DNA of 64,000 nt from Antilocapra americana (GCA_007570785.1 ML664199.1:16513523-16577522); one strand, 5' to 3'. Positions 36,131 to 49,661 are shown, numbered from the stretch's first letter. Made by a program: numbers and translations. Notes: a model not told the origin generated them from the sequence alone.

Positions 36131-37034
36131 GGTTACCTCAATTCTCTTTTAAAGTAGTCGAGATATGAATAAATAAACAAAATATAACACTGTCTTTGTT
36201 CTGAGTTCCTTTGGGACTCATTAACTTGGGTACGGGTCAAGTCATGTTAACTGTAAACTAAAATTTCAAATCCTGACATTAGGGTTACAGAAGAAACAAG
36301 ATGATAACAGCTATAACTGGCTGATAGTATATAGGAGTTCACTATATAATGTTCTCTTTTCGAATACATTTTAAGTGCTTCACAATAAAAGATTTTAGGA
36401 TTTTCACCAGCTCATGGCCCCACCTGCATAATATGGAAGCTGCATTACCTAACAAATTCTGCCCCAACAAAGATTTCTAGTCTCCTGAACCTGTCATCTT
36501 CTGCTCTGAGACACCTTCCTGGTGGTGCACAGTTGTAAAGGCCATTTGAAGTTTATAACCGGCACAGTGCCAATGTCACCCAGGCCACAGGCTTATCTCC
36601 CAAATCTGAATATGCAAGATGCTGGAGTACTGCTGCTTTCCCTGCAGTTCCACTGTATCGGCAACATGCTATATATCTGAGCAGCCGTGGAGAAGATGCC
36701 CTGTACCCTAACCTTCAACATGCCCTGTCCCTAAGGCTCCTACAGAGTAGGGCCACTGATAACCCTGTGCCTCTCAGAGCCGCTCACAGAAACAGATCCT
36801 TCACTTTTGCCTTCAGCTCCTCTCACTACAGAGCTCAAATATGAATTCCAGACTGTTCTTCCACCCCTGTCTCCCAAAAGGCCCCCTAACCTCTCAGTCA
36901 CGCAAATAAAAACCCCCACCTGAAAACCATTAAATTCTACCCCCAAATTTGCCATCTACTGGTCCATGCTCACACAAATGCTCAGATGTCTCAAACATAT
37001 CTGAATTATAATTTAGGATCATAATGGTATCCTA

Positions 37035-37205
37035 ACTCTAATGGAAAGAACACAGACTGTGTAGTCAGGCACTCTGTTCAGCTATAAGCAAGTTATTCCC
37101 TCATTCACACTTATAAAATAGGAATAATCTACTTACCTATGGGGTTTTTTATTTTGACTAAATAATTAATGTAAGTAAATATAGTGCTCAATAAATGTTC
37201 CTTCT
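37035..37205 (+). repeat. MIR SINE
   Basis: TGGAAAGAACACAGACTGTGTAGTCAGGCA, AGCAAGTTATTCCCTC, TAAAATAGGAATAATCTACTTACC and GTGCTCAATAAATGTTC follow the MIR order. Confidence 0.75.
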
Positions 37206-38095
37206 TTCCCCTCCTCAGTTCCCTTACCCCCTTTCCTGATAAACTACTAGTCAACTTCTCTTCCTAACAAACTCTACAAATAGGATACTCGGAAGGTTAT
37301 TAGCTTTTCAATCATGAGGAATTAGACCATAATTAAAATTACCTCAATTATACAGATCCCTGATTAAACCTCTCTTACTGGTCACCATCATTCCATGTAT
37401 CTAAGGTCAGTCTGTCCCCTTTGCAAAATCAGTCCTTCTGACCAACAACCCAGTTAACTGCAACAACCATCACCAGCACTACAAGAACTGCATATTCAGG
37501 TCCCCTTCAAAATGGGAGTGCAGACTCTCAGGTTTTCCCAATTTACTGTCCAAATTACTTCCTCCATGATAAGCACCCACAAATCAGCTTTATTAGTTTA
37601 ATAAATACTTATGTTTAACTTTACTCCTCCACAGCCATACTGACCTATCTTACAAACATATACACTATTTCCCATTCAAAAAAGGAATTCAAAGCCCATA
37701 ATCCTCTTTCCATGGTCACCTCCTCTATGAACAGTCATTCACTCTCTTCCAAAATACAGAACTGAGTCTACAGGTAGGCAGATGCTTATTAAAACAGAAC
37801 CTTTATGCTTTTTCTTTGTCCTTCCACTTCCTGTCAAAGTTTTCACTGACCTAAAGACACTTCCTTAGATGGTTTGGAGCATAAGTCTGATAATCACCTA
37901 AGCAACTGAGCATAATGAGGGAAATTCAGTTGCAATTTCTACCATCCCACTGATAAGCAAAGTTGACAGGGTGAGTTGGTTTTTTCTTCGTTCCCTCACC
38001 TCTCTACATGGGACCCATCTAGTACTACATGCTGTGGAAAAGAGGACGGACATTTCAAAGACAGACGAGGACTACAGCTCATCTAAGGATGTACA

Positions 38096-38265
38096 AAGAG
38101 CTGCACTCTCCAATGCAGAAGCCAGCAGCCATATGTGGCTACTTAAATCTGATTGATTAATTAAAATTAAATGAAAATTTGAGTACCTCAATCAAACTAG
38201 TTTCATGGAAGGTGTTCAAGATCCACACTAGGCTAGTGATTGGACAGTACAAATTTAGGACACTT
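38096..38265 (+). mobile_element. MER20-like hAT DNA transposon relic
   Basis: GCAGAAGCCAGCAGCCATATGTGGCTAC and TAGTGATTGGACAGTAC near the right end recall the GCCACATGTGGCT and ATTGGACAGCGC motifs of MER20. Strand assignment is tentative. Confidence 0.55.
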
Positions 38266-38825
38266 TCAAGTTCCACCAGACAGCTTTGGTCTAGAGTTTA
38301 GAATTCAACTGAACTGGAATTTAACCTAGAATACTAGGCATATGTACCTCCAAGATACATGCCTGGCAATGAGGACAGGGAGCCAGGCCATTAGTTGTGG
38401 TTCCTATGGTTTGAGACAGGTGTTCAAGGAGAGGAAGGAAATGAGTAATTCTGGAACCTGGAAAAGTACTGTGGATTCTCAAAGAGAAAAAGAAAGTAGA
38501 ATCATAGAATCTGATATTACACTGGCATCCAACAGGGACCAGAGTTAAAGGATAAAGAATAAAGATGAGATTAAAACATCTCATTTCGAAGACAGAGCTC
38601 AGAGTGCCTGGGATACACAGAGAGAGAGGAGAAAGCTTTTTTCCTTTTTCAATCCAAACAGATTTTGTCTGTAAGACTCTAGCTGAGACAGCAGAAAAGA
38701 AAAACCAGAAGCTCTGAGGACAGGGACATTGCTCCTCCCACAACAGGTCAGACTACTGTGCTGAAGAAACCTGTACAAACTGAAGCCTTAAGAAAGCAAA
38801 ATCGATATTGAGAGAGTCATTTCCT

Positions 38826-39453
38826 AGGCAGGTTGATAAGGAAGTCTAGGGGTCCCCAAGGAGAGAGGGGTCTGGAATTCTCAAGGAGAAAAGGACAAAT
38901 TTTTTTTTCTCTGCATTCCTTAGCTTTAGTCAATTACATAACTCAGTTTAAACTTTATACTAGGGATTACACAACAATGTATCCACCTGGAGGACAGTTT
39001 CTCCTTCCTGAAAACCTTCGGACTAATCCTGGCATCTTAAAATGTATATTATGGGAGTGGGTTTGGAGGATCTTTCTATTGTCAAATGCTAATCCTGTTA
39101 TCTTAAAATGTAAATTATGGGAGTAGGTCTGGTGAAGTCTTTACAAGGATTATATAACAATACTGTATCCTCCCTCAGGACAGTCTCTGGATTAAACTTT
39201 CTGGCTAATCCTGTTATTGATTCAGTATAGAACTCCACTGCTAACTCTAGCAAGTGGGTACTCTTTTTGCCCCCTTCTGATGTCTATATCAGAAGTTTTC
39301 TCTATCCCTTTTACACTTTAATAAACTCTATTGCACAAAAGCTCTGAGCGATCAAGCCTTGTCTCTGGCCCTGGACTGAATTCTTCTCATCTGGAGGCCA
39401 AGAATCCTGGTGTCTTTTCGTGGTTTCCACAACAACCTTTCAATATGAGAACA
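38826..39453 (+). mobile_element. Class I ERV-type solo LTR
   Basis: TGATAAGGAAGTCTAGGGG near the start; AATAAACTCTATTGCAC near 39320, followed by GCGATCAAGCCTTGTCTCTG and CATCTGGAGGCCAAGAATCC, is the R/U5 layout of bovid class I LTRs. Two similar units (CTTAAAATGTATATTATGGG and CTTAAAATGTAAATTATGGG) lie at about 39036 and 39101. TCATTTCCT at 38817-38825 and 39454-39462 flanks the block, longer than the usual 4-6 bp, so exact ends are uncertain. No internal region. Confidence 0.75.
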
Positions 39454-40570
39454 TCATTTCCTGCAATAATTTCTAGGGAGACATTTATACTGTCGAAGAA
39501 ACACAGTTTTTCCATTTCCTATCTTTAAGAGGAAAAAAGAAGTAATCTGGGATAACATATCCTGAATATCAAATATTGTTGAAAAGAAGAAATCAAGGAA
39601 ATGGAAGCAGCCACACATAAAACTTCTAACCAAAAACAAAGCTCAGTTGAGGCACGGAGCATGCTGAGCACAGTCGCGAGGCCCACACAAAGATTTCATG
39701 AACACGTGGACTCAACTCAGGGTTCTCACCTGGGAGAACTAGGATAAGAAATAAAGAGCTACACAAAATTAAGAAATCTAGGAATAAGAAACTCAAACTA
39801 AAAATAGTAAGCGATGATCATTCTTTAATACAGCATTCACTAAAGAATAAATTTCTAAAGGAAGGACTTTAAAAAAAGTGATTACTGAATGCTCTTTTGG
39901 AAAATGCCTAAAGTGACACTGTGTTCTAAGGAACTCCTGTAGACAAGTTCTGTACCAACGCAAGGCAAAAATCGTAGTGAGTTGAGTTTTACATCTATAA
40001 GCTAGAAATATACTCTTTCATCTTGAGGCTCAAATTTTGACCACAATTCTACTAACAAGTATCATAATCAGTAAGGCTGTACAGAACAGTTTAACCACAG
40101 GCTGGCCATCTCCTCCACTTATAGCAACAGGTTGGTGATTTTTGAGGGGTCTCAGAAATTACCTATATATTAGTACATTCGATTCATACATGAATTTTCA
40201 ACTGCATCTACACTCCAAAGTTCTGCATCTATTCTCCATTACGCACTTCATTTTTCTATACAATTCAACAATAAAATAATTTCCATTGCTTATCTAATTT
40301 GAGTAAACCTTTTCCCTATCTCTTTCACAAAGCAAAAATGAATATTTGCAACAATTTTACCTACTGTGTATTTCCCTGGTCCTGTGGTTACACTGACATC
40401 TGGTGGCACCAGAAAAGAATCTAGACTCCAGTGAAGGCACATGTCAGTTTCAAACTGTCACTTTAATAAAGTGACTTCACTGGCAAAGATGGAAAATTAT
40501 TTCAAAACTGTCACTGGGTAAGTTGGACTACCCACAGATATTTATCTCATAATTAAATTTTATAATCAGA

Positions 40571-40790
40571 ATGGGATAACCAACAAAACCTTATTGTACA
40601 GCACAGGGAACTCTGCTCGGTGTTATGTGCCAGCCTGGATGGGGGTGGGGGTTTGAGGGCGAATGGATACACGTATACGTATGGCTGAGTCCCTTCACCA
40701 TTGACGAAACTATCATAACACTGTTAATCGGCTATACTCCAATACAAAATATTTGCAGTGTTAAAAAAAAAAATTAAACTCAAATATAAA
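40571..40790 (+). mobile_element. L1 3' terminus fragment
   Basis: AACCTTATTGTACAGCACAGGGAACTCTGC, then CTATCATAACACTGTTAATCGGCTATACTCCAATAC and an A-rich tail, match an artiodactyl L1 3' end distinct from the younger L1s here. Confidence 0.7.
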
Positions 40791-40950
40791 AAATGAAGTT
40801 GGAAAAGCAAAAAAAATTAATAAATTTTATAACCAGAATAGTTATCAAGTAAGACTTTCCCATTAAAGATATATACAGAGTTTCAAGCACTTTCCCTATA
40901 TATTCAAATATATTTCTATACTGTGTTTTGGCCATGAATCTTAAGTCTGA

Positions 40951-41148
40951 GAAGTGAAAGGGAAAATAGCTCAGTCATGTCTGACTTCTTTGCGACCCCA
41001 TGGGCTATAATCCATTGAATTCTCCAGGCCAGAATACTAGAGTGGGTAGCGGTTCCCTTCTCCAGAGGATCTTCCCAATCCAGGGATTGAACCTAGGTCT
41101 CCCACATTCCAGGCGGATTCTTTACCAGCTGAGCCACCAGGGAAACCC
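40951..41148 (-). repeat. Bov-tA-type SINE
   Basis: Complete minus-strand copy: GAAGTGAAAGGGAAAATAGC at the tail side, CTTCTCCAGAGGATCTTCCC in the middle, and the tRNA-like head GCTGAGCCACCAGGGAAACC at the end. Confidence 0.92.
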
Positions 41149-41331
41149 ATTAATCTCTTACTGGGCCTAATTTAAGTTAAACTTTATCATAGGTATACAT
41201 GTATAGGAAAAAACAGTACACACATGGTTTGGTATCATCAGAGGTTTCCAAGCATCCACTTGGAACAACATATGCTCCACAAATAAGGGAGAAGTACTAA
41301 ACTGACATAAAATTAAAACAGCAAAACTAAC

Positions 41332-41399
41332 CCAGGGTTCGAACCCAGGTCTTCCACATTGCAGGTGGATTCTTTACCAGCTGAACCACAAGAGAAGCC
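41332..41399 (-). repeat. SINE tRNA-like head fragment
   Basis: Only the head region is present (GGGTTCGAACCCAGGTCTTC, TTTACCAGCTGAACCACAAG). The Bov-A body is missing. Confidence 0.8.
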
Positions 41400-42176
41400 A
41401 ATCTTTAGTCTAAAATGTAGTATTTTATTGCTTAGAAATTTTTTTTCTAAAGTTATAACCAAAAGTTCACTTCTTATAAAAGACCTGGTGTCTCCCAATA
41501 ACTAACAATCTTAAAAATGTATACTGATGGGAAAAACCATGACCTTGTGGACAAACTTTATTATGTTAGGAATATATTAATAACAAAGCTTATGAAAAGT
41601 ACCCTAATCTAATTCTATGATATATCTCTATTTCTGATACAGAGAAGTCAAATGGGCAATTAGACAACAGAGACCATACCCAGAAAAGCACATCTTTCAA
41701 TCACATGGAAGTCTTAGGAGATAAAAAAACTAAAATTCCACTATTTCATTATCTCTCCAAATGTCTCCCCAACAACAGAGCTGAGAAAAACATTTAATTT
41801 AGATGAGCACATCTTTAAACTTAGATATTCAAACCAAATTATAACAGTGAATTCTACAACCCTTTATAATTATCCAATTCACGTTCTTGAAATACTCATA
41901 GAGCAGTATCCTCCTTACAGGAGCCACCTCTGCATGATCTCCACAGTATGGCTTAGAGAAATAAATCACTACACTGAGGAGTCCCTAGCAAAGAAAAAGT
42001 ATATGGCAAAACATCCCTCATCCCAAGGACTCCTAATTATAGAGAAGCAACACTTCTATTTCAGCCATGTGTTCATTACACAATTAACTGGCCAGTGGCA
42101 ATAGTAATCATAAATAAAGGAACAACTGCATTCACTATGTAATGATTCCATCTGACAGCCACATGTCCATACTGTA

Positions 42177-42425
42177 CAGCAGTGCAACTCAATATTGTTC
42201 GCAGACTATTGATCTACCAACTGTTATCAGTCCTCAACAAAATGAGAAACTTTTGCCAGATGTAAATCAATTGTGTCCTTAAAACATACTGTTTAGTTCA
42301 GCTGACATTTTCCTTGAAAGAAAACTATTTTAGTGAAGGAAGTTTGTACAAATGTAAATCACTGATTTACATTATGGCTCAAGCCCCTTATCAACAGACT
42401 GACATTTTTGAGTAGCACTGCTCTG
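42177..42425. mobile_element. hAT-Charlie-like DNA transposon relic
   Basis: About 249 bases with inverted ends: CAGCAGTGCAACTCAATATT on the left, and CAGAGCAGTGCTACTCAAAA as the complement of the right end. No coding capacity. An eight-base duplication is not obvious. Confidence 0.6.
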
Positions 42426-42825
42426 TGGTATCTGAAAAGAACAGAGACTACACTGTATGAGCAGCATGGGGTGAGGAATGGCTCATTTAAATCTATTTCT
42501 ATCATACTCTAGAATATTAAACTATACAAAATACTGACATCAAGAATTTTTATCTTACTTTAAAAATATGGACTTCCAATTTTAATATTGTGGATAAGAT
42601 AGCTACCCTTACTCTTTTTTTAGAAGGTATCAAAGAGCAATTAATACAAAACAAGCAACAAAAACAAGAAATAAAAACACATTCTGCATTTTTAGCAAAA
42701 CTACAAATCCCACTAAAACTTCAGATTAAAAATAGGTAGGAGTTTTCAAAACAACAGAGGTTAATCACAGGTACTTGTGGGAGGAAGGGGATAAAGTGTC
42801 AACTACACATCTCACTAGCAGCCAG

Positions 42826-45658
42826 AAAAGTAAACTAATAGAAATCTTAATCAGAAATCTTCCAGTAAACAAAGGCCCAGGACCAGATGGCTTCACAGTT
42901 GAATTCTACCAAAAATTTAGAGAAGAGCTAACACCTATCTTACTCAAATTCTTCCAGAAAACTGCAGATGAAGGCAAACTTCCAAACTCATTCTATGAGG
43001 CCACCATCACCCTAATTCCAAAACCAGACAAACATGCCACAAAGTAAGAAAACTACAAGCCAATATCAATGATGAACATAGATGCAAAAATCCTTAACAA
43101 AATTCTATCAACCAGAATCCAACAACTTATTAAAAAGATCATACATCATGACCAAGTGGGCTTTATCCCAGGAATGCAAGGATTCTTTAATATCCACAAA
43201 TCAATCAATGTAACACACCACATTAACAAATTGAAAGATAAAAACCACATGAGTATCTCAATAGATGCAGAGAAAGCCTTTGATAAAATTCAACATCCAT
43301 TTATGATAAAAACTATCCAGAAAGCAGGAATAGAAGGAACATACCTCAACATAATAAAAGCTATATATGACAAACCCACAGCAAACATTATCCTCAATGG
43401 TGAAAAATTGAAAGCATTTCCCCTAAAGTCAGGAACAAGACAAGGGTGCCCACTCTCATCACTACTATTCAACATAGTTTTGGAAGTTTTGGCCACAGCA
43501 ATCAGAGTAGAAAAAGAAATAAAAGGAATCCAGATAGGAAAAGAAGACGTAAAACTCTCAGTTTGCAGATGACATGATCCTCTACATAGAAAACCCTAAA
43601 AACTCTACTAGAAAACTCTACTAGAAAATTACTAGAGCTAATCAATGAATATAGTAAAGTAGCGGGATATAAAATTAACACACAGAAATCCCTTGCATTC
43701 CTATATACTAACAATGAAAAAACAGAAAGAGAAACTAAGGAAATAATACCATTCACCATTGCAACAAAAAGAATAAAATACTTAGGAATAGATCTACCTA
43801 AAGAAACAAAAGACCTATATATAGAAAACTATAAAACAATGATGAAAGAAATCAAAGAGGACACAAATAGATGGAGAAATATTCCATGTTCATGGATTGG
43901 AAGAATCAATATAGTGAAAATGAGTATACTACCCAAAGCAATCTATAGATTCAATGCAATCCCTATCAAGCTGCCAATGGTATTTTTCACAGAACTAGAA
44001 CAAATAATATCACAATTCGTATAGAAATACAAAAAACCTCAAACAGCCAAAGCAATCTTGAGAAAGAAGAATGGAACTGGAGGAATCAACCTGCCTAACC
44101 TCAGGCTCTACTACAGAGCCACAGTACGGTACTGGCACAAAGACAGAAATATAGATCAATGGGACAAAATAGAAAGCCCAGAGATAAATCCACACACCTA
44201 TGAATACCTTATCTGTGACAAAGGAGGCAAGACTATATACAATGGAGAAAAGACAATCTCTTTTAATAAGTGGTGCTGGGAAAACTGATCAACCACTTGT
44301 ACAAGAATGAAACTAGAACACTTTCTAAAACCACACACAAAAATAAACTCAAAATGGATTAAAGATCTAAACGTAAGACCAGAAACTATAAAACTCCTAG
44401 AGGAAAACATAGGCAAAACACATAAATCTCAGCAGGATTCTCTATGACCCACCTCCCAGAGTAACGGAAATAAAAGCAAAAATAAACAAATGGGATCTAC
44501 TTAAACTTAAAAAAAGCTTTTGCATAACAAAGGAAACTATAAGCAAGGTGAAAAGACTGTCTTCAGAATGGGAGAAAATAATAGCAAACAAAACAATGGA
44601 CAAAGAATTAACCTCAAAAATATACAACCAAACTCCTGCAGCTCAATTCCAGAAAAATAAACGACCCAATCAAAAAATGGGCCAAAGAACTAAACAGACA
44701 TTTCTCCAAAGAAGACATACAGATGGTTAACAAACACATGAAGATATGCTCAACATCACTCATTATCAGAGAAATGCAAATCAAAACCACAATGAGGTAC
44801 CATTTCACACCAGTCAGAATGGCTGTTATCCAAAAGTCTACAAGCAATAAATGCTGGAGAGGGGGTGGAGAAAAGGGAACCCTCTTACACTGTTGGTGGG
44901 AATGCAAACTAGTACAGCCACTATGGAGAACAGTGTGGAGATTCCTTAAATAACTGGGAATAGAACTGCCATATGACACAGCAATTGCTCTGCTCAGCGT
45001 ATACACCAAGGAAACCAGAATTGAAAGAGACACGTGTATCCCAATGTTCATCATATCACTGTTTACAACAGCTAGGACATGGAAGCAACCTAGATGTCCA
45101 TCAACAGAGGAAGGGATAAGAAAGCTGTGGTACATATACACAATGGAATATTACTCAGCCATTAAAAAGAATACATTTGAATCAGTTTTAATGAGGTAGA
45201 TGAAACTGGAGCCCATTATACAGAGTGAAGTAAGCCAGAAAGAAAAACACTAATACAGTATACTAATGCATACATATGGAATTTAGAAGGATAATAACGA
45301 TAACCCTATATGCGAGACAGAAAAAGAGATACAAATGTATAGAACAGTCTTTTGGACTCTGGGAGAAGGCGAGGGTGGATGATCTGAGAGAAAAGCATTG
45401 AAACATGCATATTATCACATGTGAAACAGATCGCCTGTCCAGGTTCAATGCATGAGACAAGTGCTCAGGGCTGGTGCTGTGGGATGACCCTGAGGCATGG
45501 GATGGGGAGGGAGGTGGGAGGGGAGTTCAGGATGGGGAACACAAGTAAACCCATGGCTGATTCATATCAATGTATGGCAAAAACCACTACAATATTGTAA
45601 AGTAATTAGCCTCCAACTAAAATAAGTTAATTAATTTAAAAAAATAAATTAAAAAAAA
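42826..45658 (+). mobile_element. L1, 5'-truncated 2.8 kb: ORF2 RT domain to poly(A)
   Basis: ORF2 is readable in pieces from [14 protein letters not shown] through the RT palm ([34 protein letters not shown]) to [12 protein letters not shown] near 43560. The carboxy-terminal region and 3' UTR follow to an A-rich tail at 45632-45658. An in-frame stop at about 43046 replaces the codon before ENYKPIS, a frameshift precedes FADD, and another stop sits near 44023, so it cannot encode an active enzyme. It ends directly against a BovB fragment. Confidence 0.95.
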
Positions 45659-45659
45659 C

Positions 45660-46316
45660 CCTTAACATTCAGAAAGCTAAGATCATGGCATCTGGTCCCA
45701 TCACTTCATGGCAAACGGATGAAGAAACAGTGGAAACAGTGGCTGACTTTATTTTTTTGGTCTCCAAAAATCACTGCAGACGGTGACTTCAGCTATGAAA
45801 TTAAAAGACGCTTATTCCTTGGAAGGAAGGTTATGATCAACCTAGACAGCATATTAAAAAAGCAGAGATATTATTTTCCCAACAAAGGTCAGTCTAGTCA
45901 AAACTATGGTTTTTACAGTAGTCATGTATGGATGTGAGAGTTGAACTGTAAAGAAAGCCGAGAACCAAAAAACTGATGCTTTTTAACTGTGGTGTTGGAG
46001 AAGACTCAAGAGTCCCTTGGACTGCAAGGAGATCCAACCAGTCCATCCGAAAGGAAATCAGTCCTGAATATTCATTGCAAGGACGATGCTGAAGCTGAAA
46101 CTCCAATATTTTGGCCACCTGATGCGAAGAGCTGACTCATTTGCAAAGACCCTGATGCTGGGAAAGATTGAAGGCGGGAGGAGAAGGGGACAACAGAAGA
46201 TGAGATGGTTGGTGGTACCATCGACTCTAAGGACATGAGTTTGAGTAAACTCCGGGATTTGGTCATGGACAGAGAGGCCTCAGGCACGACTGAGAAACTG
46301 AACCGAACAGAACTGA
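45660..46316 (+). mobile_element. BovB 3' part, 5'-truncated
   Basis: Begins at TTAACATTCAGAAAGCTAAG (ORF motif KIMASGPITSW), passes the GCTATGG-like C-terminal tail near 45900-45940, and ends CTGAACCGAACAGAACTGAG. About 40 bases just before the end (the GTGCTGCGATTCATGGGGTC equivalent) are missing. Frames are broken. Confidence 0.9.
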
Positions 46317-46802
46317 GATATAGGTGCTCAGCTAATAATAATAGCTGATGTAATATAAACCTGGACAATTTAGAAAAGACCTAGGAAAAATAAAGTTATC
46401 ATAGAAATGCAACTGAAACTGTAAAAAATACTAGAGAAAACAGGCATTTCTGAAAAGGAACAAAGCAGAAAAAGTAAAAACAAAAAAGAAAGGTTTAGAG
46501 TAAATAACAGATATGAAAAATATAGGACAAACAATAAATAACTGGAGCCCAAGAAGACCATCACAATAACAGAATGAATATTTAAAGATATAATTAAAGA
46601 CTTACTAAAATAAATATTGAAACAGCATTCCATGTCTCAGAAAACTTTGAAAGAAACAAAAATACTGCCACTAAAAAGAGAAGAAAATGAGAGGCCTCCA
46701 ACTTGAACTCTAGAACATAATAAATTTCCACTACAAATTTTCTCAAAGAAAATGTGTCCCAAATTTACCTAATCAAACTGCTATATAAATATAAAATCAT
46801 GT

Positions 46803-46917
46803 AATTCTCTGGTGGTCCAGCAGTTAGGACTCTGCACTTCACTGCTGAGGGCCCATTTCAATCTCTGGTCGGGGAACTAAGATCCCACAAGTCAAGCCAC
46901 ATAGCCAAAAATAATTT
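46803..46917 (+). repeat. CHR-type SINE (short form)
   Basis: ATTCTCTGGTGGTCCAGCAG, GGTCGGGGAACTAAGATCCC and ACATAGCCAAAAATAATTT give the head, middle and tail of the short CHR SINE. Confidence 0.8.
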
Positions 46918-47829
46918 AAAAATAAACAAAATCATTATTCAATTATGAATATGAAAGAATTTGAGGAACATTTTCTTCATGGGTCCTTTTAGATGACTCT
47001 ATTAAAGAAAAGAATTTAGTTAACCAAGCAAGACTGGAAAAATCATGGCAAAATAACTGCTGATAAACTTCTACGGTATTTAATCATAGAAGTATAAGAA
47101 TAAAATGACAGTATTAAGATGCCAGTATATTATTTCCACTGACAACATAATACAGTATAACTAATGAAATTTGGAAAAGGACAGAAAAAACATATTCACA
47201 CAAGGAGAATACAAGGATACTGATTTCTTCATTTTTAAAAGCTGGAAGTTTAACTCTAATAATCAAACATGACTGATAAAAAGACAGATGGCATAAATAC
47301 ATTTAATTATATGAAGCAACACTAGAAAGATAATACAGTAGTTTTACAACTGGTTACCCTAAGGAATAAAAGATATAGTCTTAAAACACAGAAGACTATG
47401 CTATAAAACAATAAAAAGTTACATCAAGAAAGTAAACAGAACAAGAAATTAACATTTTAAAAATGTAACCTTTTAGTGAGCAGCCATATTTCAAACCTGA
47501 TAAAACTCAAATTTCTCTTTTCAAGAACATGCCCTCAAATAAAAATGCTTAGGTTACAATCCTTGAGGAAGATGACTAATCATTCTATTTAAAGATCTAA
47601 AAATAACTCCAAAGATTAAATTTAATATTAAATATATGAATGCTAAACCTCAAAATTCATGGCATCTCAAAAAATAACTCTATGAATGATCACTGATCTA
47701 TGAAAATACAAGGCAAAAGTGAAATCTAGGTTGGTTTGTTCAACTCCGGAATATACCAACAAAATCAAAGGATAGGCCCCATGAGCTTGAGTATGACATA
47801 TTTTATATATTTAATATTGAAATAGGCAC

Positions 47830-48036
47830 CTCTTCCCAGGAGGCTCAGTGATAAAGAATCCAATACAGGAGACACAGAAGAGGTAGGTTCGATCCCTAGA
47901 TCAAGAAGAAACTCTGGAGGAGAAAATGGCGACCCATTCCAGTATTCTTTCCTGGGGAATTTCATGGATAGAGGCACCTGTCAGGCTACAGTCCATGGGG
48001 TTGCAACAGCTGCACGACTGAGCATACACACACACT
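47830..48036 (+). repeat. Bov-tA-type SINE, diverged
   Basis: CCCAGGAGGCTCAGTGATAA, GGTTCGATCCCTAGATCAAG, CCATTCCAGTATTCTTTCC and TACAGTCCATGGGGTTGC follow the Bov-tA order. The tail ends in CACACACA. Confidence 0.85.
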
Positions 48037-49518
48037 GAAATAGGCAGCCTCAGATTAACACTGTTTATAAAACACTTAATAAATATGTTGAAGGTTATGT
48101 TTAATGTTGAAGGTTACACAGACTAAGCAGACTCTGAAGAACAAAAAATGAAAAATGATCCACCAAAAGCCAAAACAGCATGCTGTGCAGTTATCACAGA
48201 AAACTGTCCTACGAAGTCATAGTAGGTTGGATTTTAGCTTCCAATTTATCAGTGTTGCTTTAAATTTAGCAAAATAAAGAGAAAACCTATTTCCTACAAT
48301 AATCAGCTATACTTTCACTTAGAACCTTCTATATTTATAAGTAAAGGTATTCTTATTTCCAAAGAAGTTTTACAAATCTATTCTTAGAATACTTACTGTG
48401 AATGCATTTATGAAGCAAGGGAAAAGCATCTGGGAAAGAAGGCAAGAAAAGAAATAAAGGGCAAACTCCTTGTTAAATATAAACTTTAAGTTGCATGTAG
48501 CAAATGATGTTCTATAAGAACAATTTTCATGTAGAAAGATACAGAGATGTTTGGTAAATTTCCCCTTTCTTGTGGGGTTTTCTCAATTTAATTCTTACTG
48601 CCATCAAACTGAAAATCTTCCTTCCAAACTCAGTTTTATGAAAATCTTGGTGAGTTCTCTATAGGGAAGATATTCCCATTACAAACAGTGGAGTGATAAA
48701 TTTTCTAACTCTCTGCATTCAGCCTTCAGTTCAATCACAGTGACACATCATTGATGTTGATGACTTTTCCAGCTACCTACAGTTTTCATAATTCTGTATT
48801 CAATTTCTATCCATTGATCATCCAGTTTAAGTTCACTTTGAGCCAAAGGATAGGTACAATGACATGTAAGGGGAATACAGCTTCCCTTGGGGGAAGAGGC
48901 AACATACTCCGAAGTTTAAACAATGAACAGCTTTGGAAGATAACTCTACAGATGGCAAAAGAAGCTATACTACACGGGCAGTTCCTCTTTCTCACTTTAA
49001 GTCCAGGTGATCCAACCACTCTTCCTCATCTAAAAATCATCATCTATAGTTTGGTTCAAACCTTGAAGTGTTCTGGATTTTCTATTAATTAAAAGAAAAA
49101 AGACTCTTCCATTACAGAGTGAAACACAGATCACTACAGTTATTTAAAAAAGGGAGAAAGATATAGGCAAGCAAAGCAGATTACTAAAATTTGTCTTATT
49201 ATTCATGGTGTAGAGCAGACACGAGAGCCCAGATCACGTGGGCTAAAGAAACACCTAATGCAACAAAAGGAGTAAAATACCAAGAGATTAATCTACCTAA
49301 GGAGACAAAAGACCTGTATGCAGAAAACTACAAGACACTGATGAAAGAAATCCCAGATGACACAAACAGATGGAGAGATATACCATATTCTTGGATCAGA
49401 AGAATCAATACTGTGAAAATGACTATACTACCCAAAGTAATCTACATATTCAATGAAATCCCTATCAAACTACCAATGGTATTTTTCACAGAACTAGAAC
49501 AAAAAATTTCACAATTTG

Positions 49519-49661
49519 CGGAAGTGAAAAGTACAAGTGAAATCGCTCAGTCGTGTCCGACTCTTTGCCACTGTGTGGACTGTAGCCTACCAGGCTCCTC
49601 CATCCACAGGGTTCTCCAGGCAAGAGTACTGGAGTGGGTTGCCATTTCCTTCTCCAGGAAA
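49519..49661 (-). repeat. BovA-type SINE flanked by a 57-bp direct repeat
   Basis: Body only, without the tRNA head: GTGAAATCGCTCAGTCGTGT near the left, GGGTTGCCATTTCCTTCTCC near the right. The L1 sequence at 49462-49518 is repeated at 49662-49718 with one difference, far longer than a normal SINE target duplication. Confidence 0.9.

Noticed and set aside
38321..38743. 140-codon minus-strand open frame
   Set aside because: No recognisable domain or splice context. It is a chance frame in sequence beside an LTR.
42775..44730. Several 60-175-codon frames resembling reverse transcriptase
   Set aside because: They are fragments of one decayed L1 ORF2 with stops and frameshifts, not cellular genes.
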